32,863 nucleotides of DNA from Phenylobacterium sp. (GCF_030645195.1 NZ_JAUSLW010000193.1:1-32863), one strand, 5' to 3'. Shown: positions 12,823 through 22,229, counted from the first letter of the stretch. Translations and numbers: made by a program. Notes: generated by a model from the letters alone, not told the origin.

Positions 12823-15258
12823 ATGACGCATCGTTCCAGCGTGTCTGTGCTTGCTTTGACCATGGCGCTCGCCGGGGCCTCAGGCTCCGCCTTCGCGCAG
12901 ACCTCGACGACCGGCCCGGTCGTGGAGGAAGTGATCGTCACCGCGCAGAAGCGCTCCGAGCGGCTGCAGTCGGTGCCGGTCTCGATCACGGCCATCGAGG
13001 CCAAGACCCTGGACGACCTGGCGATCGACAATGCGCGGGACTTCGTCCAGTTCGCGCCCTCGCTGAACTTCCAGGCCGCCGATGAGGCGCGCCTGTTCAA
13101 CTTCTCCATCCGCGGCATCGGCACCGAGAGCTTCTCGGTGGGGGTCGAGCCCTCGGTCTCCACCATCGTCGACGGGGTGGTCTACACCCGCGTGGGCTCG
13201 GTCTTCGACGGGATCGGCGACCTGGAGCGCGTCGAGGTGCTCAACGGCCCGCAGGGGACACTGCAGGGCAAGAACGCCTCGGCCGGCGCCGTGGTCATCG
13301 TCACCAAGGCGCCCAACCGCGAGGCCTTCGAAGGCAGCGCGGAGGTGGGCGTCGCCGAGCACGGCGAGCGCACCGCCAAGCTGACCCTCACCGGCCCGAT
13401 CAACGACCAGCTCGCCTTCCGGCTGTTCGGCTACTATCTCAAGGAAGAGGGGCTGGTGAAGAACATCGCCACGGGCCAGTCCGTGAACAATGTGGAGTCC
13501 TACGGCTTCCGCGGCAAGCTGCTGTACGAGCCGGTGGAGGGGATCAGCTTCACCCTGGCCGGGGACTGGAGCGACCGGGAGGCCGACTGCTGCGGCGAGC
13601 CGATCCGGCTCCCCGCCGCCTCGGGCAATGTGACCGCCGCCTTCACCGGCACGCCGGTGGGCCCCGACAACCGCTTGGTCAATTTCAACACCCTGCAGGA
13701 GGGCTACCAGAAGAACGCCGGGGTCTCCCTGACCGGGGATATCGAGATCGGCAGCCACACCCTGACGAGCATCACCGCCTATCGCGAGTACAAGGACTTC
13801 GCGATCCGCGACCGCGACGGCACCAACGCGCCGTTCACCGGCGTCACGCCCCAGCAGCTGTTCAACGCCACCGTGCCGGGGATCTCGGCGGCCGACGCCC
13901 TGACCCGCATGGACGCCCTGCTGCTCAACCCGCTGAGCTTCTCCTGCCGCAACGGGGTCTGCGGCGAGAGCAACAGCCTGGAGAAGAACGACACCTTCAG
14001 CCAGGAACTGCGCATCGCCTCGCCGGTCGGCGGGGCGGTCGACTACATCGCGAGCCTCTACTACTACGACGCCAAGACCGAGCGGGACCTGACCATCGCC
14101 GGGGTGCGCTCCAACATCGCCGGCAATGTCAGCTTCCCCACGCCCACCACCGTCACGGTCAATCGCGACACGGCCTATGTGCTGGCCGACCTGATCACCA
14201 AGGTCCACACGATCAATACGGCGATCTTCGCCAACCTGAACTTCCACCCCACCGAGAAGCTGACCCTGTCGGGCGGGGTGCGCGCCGTGCGCGACCGCCT
14301 CGAATGGGATCACGACAAGGTCACCGGCCCGAACGGCGACCACATCGGGGGCCCCGCGAACGTGAACCCGGCCGGGGTCGCCGCGCCCGGCGCCAACGCC
14401 GGGACGCCGCAGTTCCACGCCCAGCGCAAGTTCACCGACAGCGCGCTCATGGGCCGGGTGACGGCGAAGTACGAGTTCTCGCCGGAACTGATGACCTATG
14501 TCTCCTGGGCCCGCGGCTACAAGGCCCAGGCGGTGGACGCCGACATCTACGTCACCCAGGCCGGCTTCGACGCCAGCCCGGTGGGGCCCGAGACGTCCCG
14601 GTCCTGGGAGGCCGGCGTCAAGTCGCAGCTGTTCGACCGTCGCCTGACGGCCAACCTGACCATCTATGACACCACCTTCTTCGGCTACCAGACCTCGTCC
14701 TCGGGCACCGACGGCTCGGGCGCCCCGGTGCTGCGGTCGGCCGGCAAGCTCTTCACCAGGGGGATCGAGGGTGAGATCACCCTGCGGCCGATGACCGGGC
14801 TGCGGCTGACGGGCAACTTCCTGTTCGCCGACAACAAGTTCGACGACCTGTTCGTGACCCCGACCCTCAACATCAAGGGCGGCGACCCGCTGAACGCGCC
14901 CGAGAGCAAGTATGGGCTCACCGGGGTCTACGACTTCGCGGTGGGCGACTGGGGCGTCAACGTCTCGGCCAACTACACCTGGACCGACAAGACGCTGTTC
15001 ACCAACCTGGCGGACGCCAACAACCCCAACTCCGTCTGGATCCGGCCGTCCTTCGGCGTCGCCAACGCGGCGATCAACCTGACGCCCCCCGGAGAGCGGC
15101 TGAAGATCAGCCTCTACGTGAAGAACCTGTTCGACGAGCAGTATGTCGCCGGCCTGCGCCGCATCTCCGGCTCGGTGGGCGGCGCCGGCGCGGTCGCCCA
15201 GACCCTGCCGCGGGACTTCGACCGCTACTTCGGCGCCACCGTGCTGGTGAAGTTCTGA
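12823..15258 (+). CDS. TonB-dependent receptor (gallate locus)
   Basis: Complete outer-membrane receptor of 811 residues. It has a signal peptide (about 1-25, ending SAFA-Q), a TonB box region VEEVIVTAQKRSE (about 34-46), a plug domain with FNFSIRGIGTESF, DLERVEVLNGPQGTLQGKNASAGAV and VIVTKAPN, and a 22-stranded barrel ending in VLVKF with a terminal aromatic residue. A strong GGAGGA precedes the ATG. It begins the run leading to the aromatic-acid MFS and gallate dioxygenase, so it may import gallate or larger galloyl compounds; this is inferred from position. It is expected to be repressed by the divergent TetR. Confidence 0.92.
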   Translation: MTHRSSVSVLALTMALAGASGSAFAQTSTTGPVVEEVIVTAQKRSERLQSVPVSITAIEAKTLDDLAIDNARDFVQFAPSLNFQAADEARLFNFSIRGIGTESFSVGVEPSVSTIVDGVVYTRVGSVFDGIGDLERVEVLNGPQGTLQGKNASAGAVVIVTKAPNREAFEGSAEVGVAEHGERTAKLTLTGPINDQLAFRLFGYYLKEEGLVKNIATGQSVNNVESYGFRGKLLYEPVEGISFTLAGDWSDREADCCGEPIRLPAASGNVTAAFTGTPVGPDNRLVNFNTLQEGYQKNAGVSLTGDIEIGSHTLTSITAYREYKDFAIRDRDGTNAPFTGVTPQQLFNATVPGISAADALTRMDALLLNPLSFSCRNGVCGESNSLEKNDTFSQELRIASPVGGAVDYIASLYYYDAKTERDLTIAGVRSNIAGNVSFPTPTTVTVNRDTAYVLADLITKVHTINTAIFANLNFHPTEKLTLSGGVRAVRDRLEWDHDKVTGPNGDHIGGPANVNPAGVAAPGANAGTPQFHAQRKFTDSALMGRVTAKYEFSPELMTYVSWARGYKAQAVDADIYVTQAGFDASPVGPETSRSWEAGVKSQLFDRRLTANLTIYDTTFFGYQTSSSGTDGSGAPVLRSAGKLFTRGIEGEITLRPMTGLRLTGNFLFADNKFDDLFVTPTLNIKGGDPLNAPESKYGLTGVYDFAVGDWGVNVSANYTWTDKTLFTNLADANNPNSVWIRPSFGVANAAINLTPPGERLKISLYVKNLFDEQYVAGLRRISGSVGGAGAVAQTLPRDFDRYFGATVLVKF

Positions 15259-15284
15259 CGCGACCGGGGAGCGGGGGGCCAGCG

Positions 15285-15773
15285 ATGGACGAGCGAACGC
15301 GCGCGATCCGCGCTGGCCTGACCGGCGGCCTGGCGGGCGGGGTGGTGATCTGGATTTACGAGGCCATCGTCTGGGTGGGGGTCCAGCACCTGATGCCGCT
15401 CCAGGGCATCCCCCGCAACGGCGCGGGCCTGGTGTTCGGCAAGGGCGTGCAGGAGGCGCTGGGGCCGCTGGCCTATGTCGTCGGAACGGGGATCCATTTC
15501 ACCTTCGCCCTGGCCTGGGGCATGGCGTTCGCCCTGGTCTGGCCCGGGTTTCGGCGGCGCGGCTGGGAGGCCACGCTGCTGGCCATGGTCTTCGCGGCCC
15601 TGATCTGGATCGTGATGCACGTGGCGATCGCGGTGGTGGGCGATGACCATCCGAACTATCTCGACGTGAACGTCATCCTCGGCGGGTTCGTGTCCCACCT
15701 CTTCTACACCGTGCCCCTGGCGCTGATCGTCCGGCGGCGCCTGGCGGCCGATGACGCGAGCGGGGCGGCGTGA
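15285..15773 (+). CDS. Small inner-membrane protein of unknown function
   Basis: Protein of 162 residues with about four membrane segments: roughly 10-30 (GLTGGLAGGVVIWIYEAIVWVG), 58-82, 92-115 and 129-148. The ends are charged (MDERTRAIR, VRRRLAADD). It is not assigned to a named family with confidence. It lies 26 bp after the TonB receptor and overlaps the following MFS gene by 4 bp (GTGA), so it is part of the same operon and may assist uptake of the operon's substrate. Confidence 0.75.
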   Translation: MDERTRAIRAGLTGGLAGGVVIWIYEAIVWVGVQHLMPLQGIPRNGAGLVFGKGVQEALGPLAYVVGTGIHFTFALAWGMAFALVWPGFRRRGWEATLLAMVFAALIWIVMHVAIAVVGDDHPNYLDVNVILGGFVSHLFYTVPLALIVRRRLAADDASGAA

Positions 15774-16978
15774 CGCGACTTCGGGTGACGGAAGTTCCGG
15801 TCGAGGCGACGGCGCGCATTTCCTCCGCGGCGGCGCTGACCATTCTGGTCTGCTTCCTGCTGAACATGGTCGACGGCATGGACATCCTGGTGATGTCCTA
15901 TATCGCCCCGGCCCTGCAGAAGGAGTGGGGCGTCAGCCCCGCCGAGCTCTCCATCGTCTTCAGCATCGGCCTGGCGGGCATGGCGCTGGGAGGGCTGGTC
16001 CTGGCGCCCCTGGCCGACCGGTTCGGCCGCCGCCGTATGATCCTCATCGCCCTGTCGATCATGACCCTGGCCATGCTGGCCAGCAGCCGCGCCCAGTCGA
16101 TCGGTCAGCTGGTGCTGCTGCGGTTCTGCGTTGGGACCGGTATCGGCACGGTGCTCGCCAGCATCGCCGCGCTCGCCGCCCGCGCGGCGCCGGAACAGAA
16201 GCGGAGCTTCGCGGTCGGCGTGCTCCAGGCGGGCTATCCCCTCGGGGCCATGCTCACCGGCCTCGTCACCGCCTGGGCCCTGCCGCTGTACGGCTGGCGC
16301 AACGTGCTGGTGGGAACTGGACTCGTCTCCTCCCTGTTCGTGCCGCTCGTCCTGGCCCTGGTTCCCGCGCAAATCTCCACGGTCGAGCGTCAGGCCCGCA
16401 CCCGCCTGCGCGAGGTCGTGGCCGGCCCGCGCCTGCCGGCGTCGATGCTGCTGTGGGGCGCGACCATCTGCGGCTTCATGGCGCTCTACTTCATCGCCAG
16501 CTGGATCACCAAGCTGGCGATCGAGGCCGGCCTGCCGGAGACCCAGGCGATCCTCGCCAGCGCGGTCTACAACTTCGGCGCCTTCGTCGGCACCGTGGGG
16601 ATGAGCCTGCTGAGCGCGCGGGTCGACATCCGCACCCTCGCCTGCGTCCTGCTGGTGGCGGCGGCCGGCGCCTTCCTGGTGTTCGGCGGCGTATCCCTGC
16701 CGCTCATCGGCGTGCTCGCCGGAGCCTTCGTGATCGGCGTGACCCTGCAGGGCGGCGTCAACGCCCTCTATCCGATCGGCGCTCGGATCTATCCCGACGC
16801 GGTCCGCGCCACGGGCATCGGCTGGTCCTCCGGCATCGGCCGGATCGGCGCCTTCACCGGCCCCATGATCGGCGGCTGGGCCCTGAGCCAGCACCTGCCC
16901 CTGGTCGCGGTGTTCGGGATGTTCTGCGCGCCGCTGCTGCTGGCGGCGCTTTTGGCGAGGCTGGTGCGGTTCGAATGA
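15770..16978 (+). CDS. MFS transporter, aromatic acid:H+ symporter (AAHS)-like
   Basis: Inner-membrane permease of 402 residues with 12 predicted segments. The first segment carries NMVDGMDILVMSYIAPAL, the D-G-x-D type motif of PcaK-like carriers, and the loop between segments 2 and 3 is LAPLADRFGRRRMIL. The second-half loop (GARIYPDAVRATGIGWSSGIGRIGAF) is also typical of this group. It starts with GTG at 15770, overlapping the previous stop codon. The next gene is gallate dioxygenase, so gallate or a related benzoate is the likely cargo. Confidence 0.87.
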   Translation: MTRLRVTEVPVEATARISSAAALTILVCFLLNMVDGMDILVMSYIAPALQKEWGVSPAELSIVFSIGLAGMALGGLVLAPLADRFGRRRMILIALSIMTLAMLASSRAQSIGQLVLLRFCVGTGIGTVLASIAALAARAAPEQKRSFAVGVLQAGYPLGAMLTGLVTAWALPLYGWRNVLVGTGLVSSLFVPLVLALVPAQISTVERQARTRLREVVAGPRLPASMLLWGATICGFMALYFIASWITKLAIEAGLPETQAILASAVYNFGAFVGTVGMSLLSARVDIRTLACVLLVAAAGAFLVFGGVSLPLIGVLAGAFVIGVTLQGGVNALYPIGARIYPDAVRATGIGWSSGIGRIGAFTGPMIGGWALSQHLPLVAVFGMFCAPLLLAALLARLVRFE

Positions 16979-17017
16979 CCCCGACCTCCCACCGTTGATC
17001 TGAAGGACCGAGCCGTC

Positions 17018-18262
17018 ATGGCCCACATCGTCGGTGGCATCGCCACCTCGCACACGCCGACCATCGGCTTCGCCCTGGACCACAACAAGCAGGACGACGC
17101 GGTCTGGAAGCCGATCTTCGAGGCCTATGAGCCCATCAAGCGCTGGCTGCGGGAGAAGGCGCCGGACGCCCTGGTGGTGATCTACAACGACCACGTCACC
17201 TCCTTCTTCTTCGATCACTATTCCGCCTTCTGCCTGGGCATCGGCGAGTCCTACGAGCCCGCCGATGAGGGAGCCGGCCGCCGCGCCCTGCCGCCCGTTC
17301 CGGGCCATGGCGCCCTGGCCCGCCACATCGGTCGCTCGCTGATGGCCGACGAGTTCGACATGTCCTTCTTCCAGGGCAAGCCGCTGGACCACGGCTGCCT
17401 CTCGCCGCTGTCGCTGCTGCGCGAGGGCGACGGGCCCTGGCCCGCGGCCATCGTCCCGCTGCAGGTCGGCGTGCTGCAGTTCCCGGCGCCCAGCGCGGCG
17501 CGCTGCTACAAGCTCGGCAAGGCCCTGCGCACCGCCATCGAGAGCTTTCCGGAGGACCTCTCCGTCGCCATCGTCGCCACCGGCGGGCTGTCGCACCAGG
17601 TCCACGGCGAGCGGGCGGGGTTCAACAACCTGGCCTGGGACAACCAGTTCCTCGACCTGTTCGAGCACGACCCCGAGGCCCTGACGCGGATGACCCAGGC
17701 CGAGTACGCCCGGCTCGGGGGTATGGAGAGCGCCGAGGTCATCATGTGGCTGGTCATGCGCGGGGCCTTGTCGGCCTCAGTCAAATGTCTCCACCGCGAC
17801 GTGTACCTGCCCTCGATGACGGCGATCGGCGCCGCGATCTACGAGAACCAGGCCCAGCCCCTGTCCGCGCGGCAGGCGGCCGAGGCCCGCGCGCGCTCGG
17901 GCCACGAACTGGCGGGCGCCGAGACCCTGGAAGGCACCTACCCCTTCGACCTCGACGCCAGCGTGCGCACCTTCCGGCTCAACAGCTTCCTGCACGGCCT
18001 GGTGCTTCCGGAGACCCGCGAGGCCTTCCTGTCCGACCCGGAAGCCTGCTTCGAGCGGGCGGGACTCTCGACCGAGGAACGCGACATGGTCCGGCGCCGC
18101 GACTTCCGGGCCCTGATCCAGTATGGCGCGATCTTCTTCGTCCTCGAGAAGCTGGCGGCGGTGGTCGGCCTCGGCAACCTGCACGTCTACGCCCACATGC
18201 GCGGCGAGACGCTGGAGGCCTTCCAGAAGACCCGGAACGCCAAGATCCTCTACTCGGTGTAG
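17018..18262 (+). CDS. galA: Gallate dioxygenase (GalA/DesB type)
   Basis: Extradiol dioxygenase of 414 residues that opens the ring of gallate to 4-oxalomesaconate using Fe(II). The protein joins a catalytic LigB-like N-terminal domain to a small LigA-like C-terminal domain, as in GalA and DesB (about 420 residues). Iron-site candidates are H12 (IATSHTPTIG), H59 (YNDHVTSFF) and E240 (MESAEVIMW); H125 and H193 (GGLSHQVHGERAG) are further catalytic candidates. The C-terminal part ends GNLHVYAHMRGETLEAFQKTRN. It follows the MFS gene by 39 bp behind AAGGA. The enzymes acting after ring opening are not in the window. Its end overlaps the convergent LysR gene by 13 bp. Protocatechuate 4,5-dioxygenase is the less likely alternative. 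Confidence 0.88.
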   Translation: MAHIVGGIATSHTPTIGFALDHNKQDDAVWKPIFEAYEPIKRWLREKAPDALVVIYNDHVTSFFFDHYSAFCLGIGESYEPADEGAGRRALPPVPGHGALARHIGRSLMADEFDMSFFQGKPLDHGCLSPLSLLREGDGPWPAAIVPLQVGVLQFPAPSAARCYKLGKALRTAIESFPEDLSVAIVATGGLSHQVHGERAGFNNLAWDNQFLDLFEHDPEALTRMTQAEYARLGGMESAEVIMWLVMRGALSASVKCLHRDVYLPSMTAIGAAIYENQAQPLSARQAAEARARSGHELAGAETLEGTYPFDLDASVRTFRLNSFLHGLVLPETREAFLSDPEACFERAGLSTEERDMVRRRDFRALIQYGAIFFVLEKLAAVVGLGNLHVYAHMRGETLEAFQKTRNAKILYSV

Positions 18263-19152
18263 GGCGCCGGGGCTTCTCGGCGGGTCACGTCCCGCACGCA
18301 GCCCCGCAGCCAGCGGTGCGCCGGGTCGGCGTCCATCCGGGGGTGCCAGAGCAGGGAGATGGTGATCTCCGGCGGGGTGGCGGGGAGGGGGAAGCTGAAC
18401 AGGCCTTCGCGCAAGGTGGCGGTGTGGCGCTCCGGAACCGTGGCGACCAGGTCGGAGGCGCGGGCCAGGGCCAGCGCCGCGGAGAAGCCATCGACGACGG
18501 TGGCGATCTCGCGGGTCAGGGGGGCCAGGGCCTCGTCGACGGGGCCGGCCTCGGCGCCCCGGCGCGAGACCAGGACATGGCGGGCGCCGGCGTAGCGGGC
18601 CGGCGTGATCTCGCCCTCGCTCAGGGGGTGGCCCCCGCGCACCACGCCGATGAAACGGTCGCGGAACAGGGCCTGGGCGCGGATCTCCGGACCCTGGGCC
18701 TGGCCGACCACGCCGGTCTCCAGGTCGACCCGGCCGTCGCGCAGGGGGCCGGAGTCGCGGTCGGTCTTGGCCAGGAAGCGCAGGCGCGCGCCGGGCGCCT
18801 CGGCCGCGACCCGGGCGATGAGCTCGGGGCCGAAGGTCTCCACGAAGCCCTCGCTGGCGCGCAGAGTGAAGGTGCGGACGAGCCGACTCAGGTCCAGGGC
18901 CTGCGCGGGGCGCAGGAGCGCCTGGGCCGCTTCCACCAGCGGGCCGACCTGGTCGCGCAGCTCCAGGGCGCGGGGCGTGGGGACCAAGCCGCGGCCGGCC
19001 CGCACCAGCAGGGGATCGCCGGTGGTCTCCCGCAGGCGGGCGAGCGCCCGGCTCATGGCCGAGGGGCTGAGCCGCAGGCGGCGCGCCGCGGCGGCGACGC
19101 TGCCCTCCGCCAGCAGGACGTCGAGGGTGACGAGGAGGTTGAGGTCGGTCAT
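18250..19152 (-). CDS. LysR-family regulator
   Basis: Regulator of 300 residues with an N-terminal winged helix-turn-helix: LLVTLDVLLAEGSVAAAARRLRLSPSAMSRALARLRETTGDPLLVRAGRGLVPTPRA in residues 6-62, followed by a LysR substrate-binding domain. The start at 19152 has GAGG before it; an upstream in-frame ATG at 19212 is less likely. It is divergent from the DHA2 efflux gene (140-bp gap) and convergent with galA, overlapping its end by 13 bp. By the usual LysR rule it controls the divergent efflux gene; a role in gallate control is possible. Confidence 0.88.
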   Translation of the reverse strand: MTDLNLLVTLDVLLAEGSVAAAARRLRLSPSAMSRALARLRETTGDPLLVRAGRGLVPTPRALELRDQVGPLVEAAQALLRPAQALDLSRLVRTFTLRASEGFVETFGPELIARVAAEAPGARLRFLAKTDRDSGPLRDGRVDLETGVVGQAQGPEIRAQALFRDRFIGVVRGGHPLSEGEITPARYAGARHVLVSRRGAEAGPVDEALAPLTREIATVVDGFSAALALARASDLVATVPERHTATLREGLFSFPLPATPPEITISLLWHPRMDADPAHRWLRGCVRDVTRREAPAPYTE

Positions 19153-19292
19153 GGGCGGGCCTCGCGCGGTTCGGGCGCCAAGTATGGCGTCAGACGCACG
19201 AATGAAATGCAAACAGTGCGCGTTCCGCCATATCCGGCCGGGTCCTAGGGTCGCGGCGCTCCCATCCCGGGGCGAAGGCGGCGGAGGTTTCC

Positions 19293-20744
19293 ATGGAACA
19301 GGTCATCGAGACGGCGAGGCCCAGGGCGCGGTGGGCCCTGGCGGGCCTGTCGCTCTCCATGCTGATGCCATCCCTGGACACCAGCATCGCCAATGTGGGC
19401 CTGCCGACCCTGGCCCGGGCGTTCGGCGCCTCGTTCCAGCAGGCGCAGTGGATCGTGCTGGCCTATCTGCTGGTGCTCACCAGCCTGATCGTCGGCGTCG
19501 GGCGGCTGGGGGACCTGCTGGGGCGCCGACGGCTGCTGCTGGCCGGGATCGGCCTGTTCACCGCCGCCTCGCTGCTCTGCGGCCTGGCTCCGACCCTCGA
19601 ACTGCTGATCGCCGCCCGGGGCGCGCAGGGGCTGGGGGCGGCCATCATGATGGCCCTGACCCTCGCCCTGGTGGGGGAGACGGTTCCGAAGGACCGGACG
19701 GGGGCGGCCATGGGACTGCTGGGGACCATGTCGGCGATCGGCACGACGCTCGGGCCATCCCTGGGCGGGGTGCTGATCGCGGGGTTCGGCTGGCGGATGA
19801 TCTTCCTGATCAACCTGCCGCTGGGGATCGCGAACCTGGTCCTGGCGGCCCGCACCCTGCCGGCCGATCCGCCGCCGGCCCGGGGGGGACGGTTCGACGG
19901 GGTGGGCACGGCCCTTCTGGCCCTGACCCTGGGCGCCTACGCCCTGGCCATGACCAGCGGCCGGGAGGGCTTCGGTCCCCTGGCCCTGCTGGCGGCCACC
20001 GGCGCGGTCCTCTTCGGCGTCTGGCAGGGCCGGGCCGCCCAGCCCCTGCTGCCGCCGGCGATGTTCCGCCAACCGGGGCTCGCCGCGGGCCTGGCCATGA
20101 GCCTGCTGGTGGCCACGGTGATGATGGCGACCCTGGTGGTGGGGCCCTTCTACCTGACGGGCGGCCTGGGGCTGGACGCGGCCCGGGTCGGGCTGGTGAT
20201 GACGGCCGGACCCCTGGTGGCGGCCCTGAGCGGGGCGCCGGCTGGGCGGCTGGCGGACCGGTTCGGCGCGCCGGTCATGACGCTCGCCGGCCTGGCGGGA
20301 CTGGCGGGCGGCCTGCTGGCCCTGGCGGTCGCCCCGGCCCGGTTTGGGGCCGGCGGCTATATCGGGGCCATCGGGGTGGTCACCGGCAGCTACGCCCTGT
20401 TCCAGGCGGCCAACAACACCGCGATCATGGCCGAGGTCGCGCCCGACCAGCGTGGCGTGATCTCCGGGATGCTCAGCCTGTCGCGCAACCTGGGGCTCAT
20501 CACCGGAGCCTGCGTCCTGGGGGCGGTGTTCGCCCTGGCCACGGCGGCCAAGGACGTCACCACCGCCTCGCCCCAGGCCCTGGCCGCCGGGATGGGCGCC
20601 ACCTTCACCGTGGCGGCGGGGCTGGTGGGCGTGGCGTTCGCCGTGGCCCTGGCGGGGCGGCGGCCGGGGCTGGGCGCGCAACGGCTGTCGCCGATCGCAC
20701 CGCGGCGGGCTAGGTTTGGGGGGCGCCGCCCGGCGCCGAGGTAG
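19293..20744 (+). CDS. MFS efflux pump, DHA2 (EmrB/QacA)-type
   Basis: Drug:H+ antiporter of 483 residues with about 14 predicted membrane segments. Diagnostic stretches are MPSLDTSIANVGLPTLARAF in segment 1, GRLGDLLGRRRLLLAG (motif A), and LGPSLGGVLIAGFGWRMIFLINLPLG (motif C and the DHA2 loop). GGAGG lies just before the ATG. The divergent LysR gene is the likely regulator. A GNAT gene starts 6 bp after its stop codon, suggesting an operon. Substrate unknown; aromatic acids or antibiotics are plausible. Confidence 0.88.
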   Translation: MEQVIETARPRARWALAGLSLSMLMPSLDTSIANVGLPTLARAFGASFQQAQWIVLAYLLVLTSLIVGVGRLGDLLGRRRLLLAGIGLFTAASLLCGLAPTLELLIAARGAQGLGAAIMMALTLALVGETVPKDRTGAAMGLLGTMSAIGTTLGPSLGGVLIAGFGWRMIFLINLPLGIANLVLAARTLPADPPPARGGRFDGVGTALLALTLGAYALAMTSGREGFGPLALLAATGAVLFGVWQGRAAQPLLPPAMFRQPGLAAGLAMSLLVATVMMATLVVGPFYLTGGLGLDAARVGLVMTAGPLVAALSGAPAGRLADRFGAPVMTLAGLAGLAGGLLALAVAPARFGAGGYIGAIGVVTGSYALFQAANNTAIMAEVAPDQRGVISGMLSLSRNLGLITGACVLGAVFALATAAKDVTTASPQALAAGMGATFTVAAGLVGVAFAVALAGRRPGLGAQRLSPIAPRRARFGGRRPAPR

Positions 20745-20750
20745 AGACGC

Positions 20751-21185
20751 TTGACCACCCGCCATGGACTGGAGATCCGCGCCGCCGACGCGGTGGACGC
20801 GCCCGGGATCGCCGAGTTGCTGGGGGCGCCGGCTTCGGCGGTGACCGCGCGGCTCGAGCGCATGCGGGCCGAGCGCGCCACGGTGCTGCTGGCGGTCGAA
20901 TGGGGGCCGCCCAGCGGCCTGATCGTGCTGCACGCGCGCCAGGGCCTGCTGGCCGACCGGCCCCAGGGGGCGGTGAGCGCCCTGATGGTGGCGCCCGACG
21001 CGCGGCGCCGGGGGATCGGGCGGCTGCTGCTGAAGGCCGCCTCCCAGGCCGCGCGGATGGCCGGCTGCGGCGAACTGGTCCTGGCCGCGCCGCTGGAGGC
21101 CGAGAGCCTGGCGGCCTTCTGCCGGGCCACCGGCTTCAGCCCCGTGGAGACCGGGTTCTCAAGACCCCTGCGGAAGGGCGGCTGA
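20751..21185 (+). CDS. GNAT-family N-acetyltransferase (TTG start)
   Basis: Acetyltransferase-like protein of 144 residues. The acetyl-CoA binding signature is VSALMVAPDARRRGIGRLLLKAASQAA (about residues 79-105), followed by GELVLAAPLEAESLAAFCRATGF. The best start is TTG at 20751, 6 bp after the efflux gene stop with GAGG upstream; no in-frame ATG gives a complete domain. The last 27 bp overlap the end of the convergent glycosyltransferase gene. Substrate unknown. Confidence 0.75.
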   Translation: MTTRHGLEIRAADAVDAPGIAELLGAPASAVTARLERMRAERATVLLAVEWGPPSGLIVLHARQGLLADRPQGAVSALMVAPDARRRGIGRLLLKAASQAARMAGCGELVLAAPLEAESLAAFCRATGFSPVETGFSRPLRKGG

Positions 21186-22229
21186 AGGCCCCACGCGCAG
21201 ATCCTGGGCCAGGGCATGATAGCGGGCCGCCTCATCCGGCGGGCCGAAGGTCTCGTAGAGCGTCGCCAGGTTGTGGGCGGCCATGTGACCGCCCCGGCCG
21301 CGCACGGCGCCGTCCAGGTGCGGCTGCTCGCCGATCTCCAGGCAGGTCTTCCAGGCGGCCTCGGCGAGCGGCAGGAACTCGCCCACGGCGCGCTCGGGGG
21401 CGGCGGTGGCGCACTCCAGATAGAGGTCGCCGGCGGCGAAGTGGAAGTCCGGGGAGAGCGTCCAGGCCAGGGTCTCGGCGCGGACCAGGTCCAGGGCCTC
21501 GTCCAGCTGGCCGGCCTCCTTCAGGGCGGTGACGGCGCGGACCACCAGGCTGTGGCGCCAGGGGACGTCGGCGGGGGCCAGGCGCAGGGCCTCGGTGAAG
21601 CACAGGGCGGCCTGGGGCGGGCGGCCGCGGACCTGGAGCTCCTTGGCGAGCTGGAACCAGAGATAGGGGTCCTGCGGCTGGTCCCGCAGCTCGGCCATCA
21701 GCAGGACCTCGTTGCGGTCGCCCTTGCGCGCCAGGTTCTCGGCGGTGAAGCCGTCGTGGCCCAGGGTGAGCGGCAGGCGGACGCCCTTTTCCGGGCCCAC
21801 CGGCTGTTCGTGGATGCGGCCCTCGTAACCGACGCCGCGGGGCAGGAGGCGGGGGATCCAGGTCTGGGCCAGGGTGTCGGCGCCGGACTGGTCCAGCCGG
21901 TTGTCGCGGCGGATCCAGCCCATGGCGTCGTGGGGCAGGGGACCGGCCAGGCATTCGGCGCCGGCCTCGATCCACTCGTCGGCGTCGAGCACCAGGTTCC
22001 AGTCGGCGGGCGACAAGGCGAGCGAGGCGTTGCGGGCGGCGGCGAAATCGTCGACCCAGGCGAAGTCGTGGACCTGGGCGCCGCAGGCCCGGGCGATCTC
22101 GGCGGTGGCGTCCACCGAGCCGGTGTCCAGCACGATCATCAGGTCGACGTGGGGCCGCGCGCTGTCGAGCGCCCGGGCGATGCGGTGGGCCTCGTCACGG
22201 GCGATCATCACCAGGGCCAGGCGGGTCAT
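21159..22229 (-). CDS. Family 2 glycosyltransferase with TPR-like C-terminus
   Basis: Protein of 356 residues. The N-terminal GT-A domain has LALVMIARDEAHRIARALDS, VLDTGSVDATAEIA and the nucleotide-sugar/metal motif WNLVLDADEW (about 77-86), followed by the RIHEQPVGPE region. From about residue 190 it turns into TPR-like helical repeats (DPYLWFQLAKELQVRGRPPQAALCFTEALRLAP, then ALKEAGQLDEALDLVRAE). This design is common in transferases that modify proteins or polysaccharides. It stands alone, and its 3' end overlaps the GNAT gene. Confidence 0.85.
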   Translation of the reverse strand: MTRLALVMIARDEAHRIARALDSARPHVDLMIVLDTGSVDATAEIARACGAQVHDFAWVDDFAAARNASLALSPADWNLVLDADEWIEAGAECLAGPLPHDAMGWIRRDNRLDQSGADTLAQTWIPRLLPRGVGYEGRIHEQPVGPEKGVRLPLTLGHDGFTAENLARKGDRNEVLLMAELRDQPQDPYLWFQLAKELQVRGRPPQAALCFTEALRLAPADVPWRHSLVVRAVTALKEAGQLDEALDLVRAETLAWTLSPDFHFAAGDLYLECATAAPERAVGEFLPLAEAAWKTCLEIGEQPHLDGAVRGRGGHMAAHNLATLYETFGPPDEAARYHALAQDLRVGPSAALPQGS

